64,000 nucleotides of DNA. Origin: Lampris incognitus (taxonomy: Eukaryota > Chordata > Actinopteri > Lampriformes > Lampridae). The position numbers and the translations under genes are program-made. The number at the start of each line of letters is the position of its first letter. Within the stretch, counting starts at the first letter, position 1. This document shows positions 56,360 to 64,000 of this stretch, piece after piece. The stretch spans positions 102,814,806 through 102,878,805 of the forward strand of contig NC_079212.1 in NCBI RefSeq assembly GCF_029633865.1, written 5' to 3'. The notes below the pieces were generated by a model. That model was not told the origin of the DNA, searched no databases, and was given only the letters and a program-made list of their open reading frames with translations.

Positions 56360-57405
56360 TTACATATGAATGAGGTAGAACACAGGGCCCTGAATCCTTC
56401 AAAGGAACACCTCTGAGCCACTGGTTCAGATATGTGGACGACACATGGGTCGAAATCCAAACACAAGAGGAGCAAACGTTTACTAAACACATCAACTCAG
56501 TGGACAAGAACATTAAGTTCACAAGGGAAGATGGAAAGAACAACAGTTTGCCCTTCTTGGACTGTGACGTCCACATTGGGGAAGACAGGAGCCTCCACAT
56601 GGGAGTTTACAGGAAACCTACACACACAGACCAATATCTACTTTTCGACTCACACCACCCACTAGAACACAAACTGAGCGTCATCAGAACTTTGCAACAC
56701 AGAGCTGACAATGTGCCCAGCAGCACTCAGGCCCAATGAGAAGAACACAAACACCTGAGGGGAGCTTTAAAAACCTGCGGCTACCCCAGTTGGACCTTTG
56801 TGAAAACTGCAACACGTTCCAAAAAGACCAACCAGGTGAGCGACGAGGAGAAAAGGAACAGAAGGAAGAGCACAGTCATCCCGTGTGTTTCTGGGGTCTC
56901 CGAGAAACTCAGGAGAATTTTCAACAAACACCGCATCCCGGTATACTTAAAACCGAGCAACACACTCCGACAAAGACTGGTTCATCCCAAAGACCGTGTA
57001 CCACACACCCAGAAAAGCAATCTGGTGTATGCTGTACAATGCAATGAGGATTACATAGGAGAAACCAAACAACCACTACACAAACGGATGACCCAACACA
57101 GAAGGCCAAACTCCTCAGGACAAGACTCAGCAGTCTATCCACACCTAAAGGAGAAGACACACTCCTTCGAGGACAGCAACGTACATATTTTGGACAGAGA
57201 AGATAGATGGTTTAAAAGAGGGGTGAAGGAAGCCATCTATGCGAAACTGGAAAAACCATCCCTCAACAGAGGAGGAGGTCTGCGTCACCATCTATCTCCC
57301 ACTTACAATGCCGTCCTTTCATCTCTACCCAGGAGACTCAAGAAGCCTAGCCTCCAAGAACAACAGTCGGTCACTAACGGCTCCAACCACTCTCATGACC
57401 ACTGA
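56360..57405 (+). pseudogene. Penelope-like ORF, plus-strand copy
   Basis: It starts within the reverse transcriptase (YVDDTWVEIQTQEEQTFTKH) and continues without the transposon insertion through LPFLDCDVHIGEDRSLHMGV and YRKPTHTDQYLLFDSHHPLE. TGA at 56737-56739 interrupts the frame. Then come KSNLVYAVQCNEDYIGETKQ (the GIY-YIG region, shorter by the TDL of the other copy) and WFKRGVKEAIYAKLEK, with the stop at 57403. It is 5'-truncated. Confidence 0.9.
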
Positions 57406-57671
57406 ATAATGAAGTCGAAACTAACACCCCCAACGATCGTCGCTGCTAAACAAATGCAAATCAATAGCTCCGATGGCGACGGGCGCGGCTGGACATCGGT
57501 ACACAAAAGAGCCACTCATATCTATGGCTCTGTTAGCGACGGGCGTTGGTAAACATCGGATCACAAAGAGCCACGCATATCAATAAGCTCTGACAACGAC
57601 TCCTAGAGGATAAATTCTGAGTCTCATCACCAGCCAGTCAGACTAGCTTGGTCTAGTCAGAAAGGCACGAA

Positions 57672-57701
57672 CTGAGGAAGCCTCTTGGATGAGAGGCGAA
57701 A
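57672..57701 (+). ncRNA. Hammerhead-ribozyme-like core, plus-strand Penelope copy
   Basis: The same CTGAGGA - 6-bp stem - GAAA core as at 41439-41468, about 90-120 bp before the element's 3' end. Conservation of the paired stem in both copies is consistent with an RNA function, but stems I and III are not established. Confidence 0.45.
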
Positions 57702-57802
57702 CGTCTTCACGGATATATACCAAGTCCAGTTGCACTCGATTCAACTCCTTTGGATAACCATGACCTGGATGAATGGCAACATTCACAGACAATCTGATTC
57801 AG

Positions 57803-58096
57803 CTTGACTCAGTTAAGTCTTTGGTTCTCAAAGAGGATGTCACTTGACAGAAACATCCAGAACATTTTTTCCTGTGCCACCCAACCTGTCTACATTTTCT
57901 GTAGTTTACTTCGTTGATTGATTGTTTAACAACAGAGGATTATGTGTAACCCCATGACAGCATTATGTGTGTTAGACAATATCGTTGATAGAGATATGAA
58001 GTATGCTGTTTGGATCTGATCACTAAAAAGAACAAATTTGTCATTGCAATTGGTTTCTCTCAAAAAGAAATATGCACCAAGTGCATACATGTATAA
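57803..58096. other. Intergenic sequence
   Basis: Flank of the Penelope pair. No gene or repeat recognised. Confidence 0.4.
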
Positions 58097-58260
58097 TCCA
58101 GTGACTCAAGTAAATTCTTTATGTGACAGTACAATCCTGTTTCATGCCATAAGCAATCATCAACTTTCAATAAATTTCACTGATTTAATGACAGCTGTTG
58201 ATTGCTTATGGCATGAAACAGGCTTGTACTGTCACATAAAGAATTTACTCGACTCACTGG
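58097..58260. repeat. Perfect-looking hairpin, ~66-bp arms
   Basis: CCAGTGACTCAAGTAAATTC and TTTATGTGACAGTACAATCC and CATGCCATAAGCAATCATCA pair with the inverted arm at about 58196-58260, with few mismatches and a loop of about 30 nt. It is probably part of a foldback element that also includes the following microsatellite. Confidence 0.8.
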
Positions 58261-58319
58261 ATTATTTTGCTCCTTATTTGTTGAGCACTTTCCCTACTGT
58301 TGAGTGTTTCTTTTAACAG

Positions 58320-58507
<188 letters not shown>

Positions 58508-59079
58508 GTAGGAAAAAAACTTTAATACTTAGCAGTACATGCTTCTTTTGTGCGTGACACATGAAACAGACTTGTATTGCTATGTATTAAAGTTTTTTTC
58601 TACATCGATCTTAATATTCTGCTCCTCATTTGTTGAGCACTTTTATCAATACTGTTGACGGTTTCTGAAAAAAATTCAAATGTTATTAAAAATTAAATTA
58701 GATTAAAATGTTATTCTGCAGCTGTGTTTATCCTGCTATGCTAACATCACAGAGTACCAAGACTGCCCACCATATTTTTAACCTTACATGGTTTTTAACC
58801 TGTAGACGTCAGCCAACTTACAAATATGCTCTAGGGTTTAGTTACTCTTTAAGGTAGTAAAGCTGAGATGTCAAAACATATGTGTTATATCCGGACAGAT
58901 AATGGATAATTTCCTTATCAGTATCTTGTTATCAGTAGCCGTATCGGTATCTTGTTAACAAAGTGTAGAACAATATTTTTTTCATCTCCTGTCTTAGTTA
59001 ATGTAAGATGGAGGCTGTATAATGAGTTTACAAACTTGCTCACATCACGAGTTTCATTTCCTTACTGACGATGCATTTA

Positions 59080-59885
<806 letters not shown>

Positions 59886-60010
59886 GTGCACTAGTGGCTC
59901 ACCTGGTAGAGCGCATACTACATTAGGCTGAGTTCTTACCGCGGCAGCCTGGGTTTGAGTCCAATGGGGGCCCTTTGTTGCATGTCATTTCCTCTGTCTC
60001 TCTCTCGAAT
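59886..60010 (+). repeat. tRNA-derived SINE, GGTAGAGCGCAT family
   Basis: AGTGGCTCACCTGGTAGAGC, GGGTTTGAGTCC and GGGCCCTTTGTTGCATGTCA, then TTTCCTCTGTCTCTCTCTC. Same family as 1461-1562. Confidence 0.75.
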
Positions 60011-60607
60011 ACTACTTAAAAAAAAGTATCAATGAATAGTTTGAAAGCAATAGAAGGGGAAATGTGTAAAAAAAAAAGAGGTTTTATTATACCCTAAATC
60101 ATATTGTTTTAGCAGTAAACATGTCTACATGCCCTATAATTGCATCAGCACATGACATAATTTCAATTTCGGCCAAAATGTCTTCGAAATCGGTTTTAAG
60201 GAAAAATAAAACTGTCGTTGAAACTAAAAAAAGAAATGACCTACGGTCAGGGTCAGATGGGCATCTCCATGGTTTAACCTATGTACCGCATTACCCTTAG
60301 GTAAAGACAAGGCTACGACCGCCTCGATAAACTTCCTCTTTTGCTGCTTTCTTTATGTAAGCATTGAATTTACAGTCTTCTGCCCTTTTAATAATTCTTT
60401 TAATATGCTGCTGTGAAGATTCTGGTCATTTGATGTAGTCCTTTATTAATTGTTTATAATGCATGTGGTGTTTTTTTTGTTTGTTTTTCTTTACTTTCCT
60501 AACCTTGTTTTGAAACACTGCTTTTGGAAAAAAAGCTGTATAAAAATATCTTTATTAAATGTACCATCATTATTGTTGATGTTATTTATCATACAGCTTT
60601 TGTTGCT

Positions 60608-63363
<2,756 letters not shown>

Positions 63364-63644
63364 GTATACCCCATTCATCTTTCCATGTCCCACATTTTCT
63401 CCTTTGGCTGTATGTGATGTCCTGTTGTCCCAGTAAATGGGTGTCTGTATATTTTGGTACCAAGCAGACATAAAGATGTCCCTATATCATCCATATGTGC
63501 TGCTGTGCTGTGTTCCTGTAACACTCATCAGTATATAGTATGGGGGTGTATTAGTCTGTTACAGGTCTTATTGTCCCTGTACAATGTATGTCAGCATGTC
63601 ATGTAACGTGATATTACATCAATTGTTAATATTATTCTGCACAG

Positions 63645-64000
63645 GGCGCCTGGGTGGCATGCTTACCAACACGGGGATCGCCGGTTTGAATCCCTGGTTA
63701 CCTCCGGCTTGGTTGGGCGTCCCTACAGATACAATTGGCTGTGTCTGCGGGTGGAAAGCCGGATGTGGGCATGCGTCCTGGTTGCTGCATTAGCGCCTCC
63801 TCTGATCGGTTGGGGCACCTGTTCGGGGGGAGGGGCAACTGAGGGGAATAGTGTGATCCTCCCATGCACTATGTCCCCCTGGTGAAACTCCTCACTGTCA
63901 GGTGAAAAGAAGCGTCTAGTGACTCCACATGTATGGGAGGAGGCATGTGGTAGTCTGCAGCCCTCCCTGGATCGGCAGAGGGGGTGGAGCAGCAACCGGG
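63645..64000 (+). repeat. tRNA-derived SINE (GTAGCGG family), cut by window end
   Basis: The head GCGCCTGGGTGGCATGCTTA lacks about 18 bases of the usual A-box region; then comes GGTTTGAATCCCTGGTTACC and the standard body to the window edge. It lies in the c1qa intron after 63363. Confidence 0.85.

Larger units (their letters stand above)
41386..57790. mobile_element. Head-to-head pair of Penelope-like elements, 12-bp TSD
   Basis: AATCTGATTCAG occurs at 41374-41385 and at 57791-57802 and brackets the whole structure. One copy runs on the minus strand (5' end near 56350, 3' end at 41386) and is interrupted by a large DNA transposon at 42576-55900. The other runs on the plus strand from about 56355 to 57790. 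Both encode the Penelope type of reverse transcriptase with a C-terminal GIY-YIG endonuclease. The two 5'-truncated copies meet at about 56350. Inverted pairs of this kind are known for Penelope insertions. Confidence 0.88.

Overview
The window is vertebrate, almost certainly teleost fish, nuclear DNA. The grounds are spliced genes with GT-AG introns that read as fish-type homologues, V-SINE and tRNA-derived SINE copies, Tc1 elements, an RTE-type LINE, L2-, L1- and Tx1-like LINE pieces, Penelope-like elements, and dense CA, GA and GATA microsatellites. I cannot name the species. Most of the sequence is repeats; most long open reading frames are transposon remains or microsatellite translations.

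Host genes. (1) 1594-2540, plus strand: the 3' coding exons of tma7, with a poly(A) signal at 3093. (2) 9903-17780, minus strand: a complete eight-exon dnase1l4-type DNase I family gene with all catalytic residues; a splice acceptor lies 5 nt before its ATG, so an upstream non-coding exon must exist. (3) 60608-63363, plus strand: the first three coding exons of a C1q A-chain-like gene that continues past the window. (4) 33461-36048, minus strand: a broken gene with a SWIM zinc finger and a YqaJ-type nuclease segment. (5) 5393-5568, minus strand: a possible orphan last exon encoding a coiled coil.

Repeats by region. 3443-5073 is a decayed Tc1 element. 6190-7260 is a LINE fragment split by a solo LTR, followed by a dead hAT transposase gene (7515-8883). 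17.8-33.4 kb holds SINEs, LINE ends, an intact Tc1 element with a 347-codon transposase (28115-29732) and a full-length RTE LINE with a perfect 17-bp target duplication (30260-33396). 36270-41360 is a Ty3/Gypsy-like retrotransposon with two apparently identical 213-bp LTRs but a broken interior.

The most striking structure runs from 41386 to 57790. Two Penelope-like copies lie head to head, the pair is flanked by a 12-bp target duplication, and the minus-strand copy is split by a 13,325-bp DNA transposon (42576-55900). That transposon has CACTG...CAGTG-type ends (CACTGTAAACCC / CACTTTAAACCC), a 2-bp CA target duplication, subterminal repeats, and three minus-strand genes: a C2H2-finger/tnp2-like transposase, a PB1-like/'SAMD3-like' protein and an 'HMGXB3-like' cysteine-rich protein. 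The plus-strand Penelope copy preserves the empty site, so the borders can be read to the base. A Harbinger-type MITE, a palindromic MITE, a hAT MITE and an internally deleted L1 are nested inside it. All three genes are now damaged. This multi-gene CMC/EnSpm-like element is the best candidate in the window for an under-described system.
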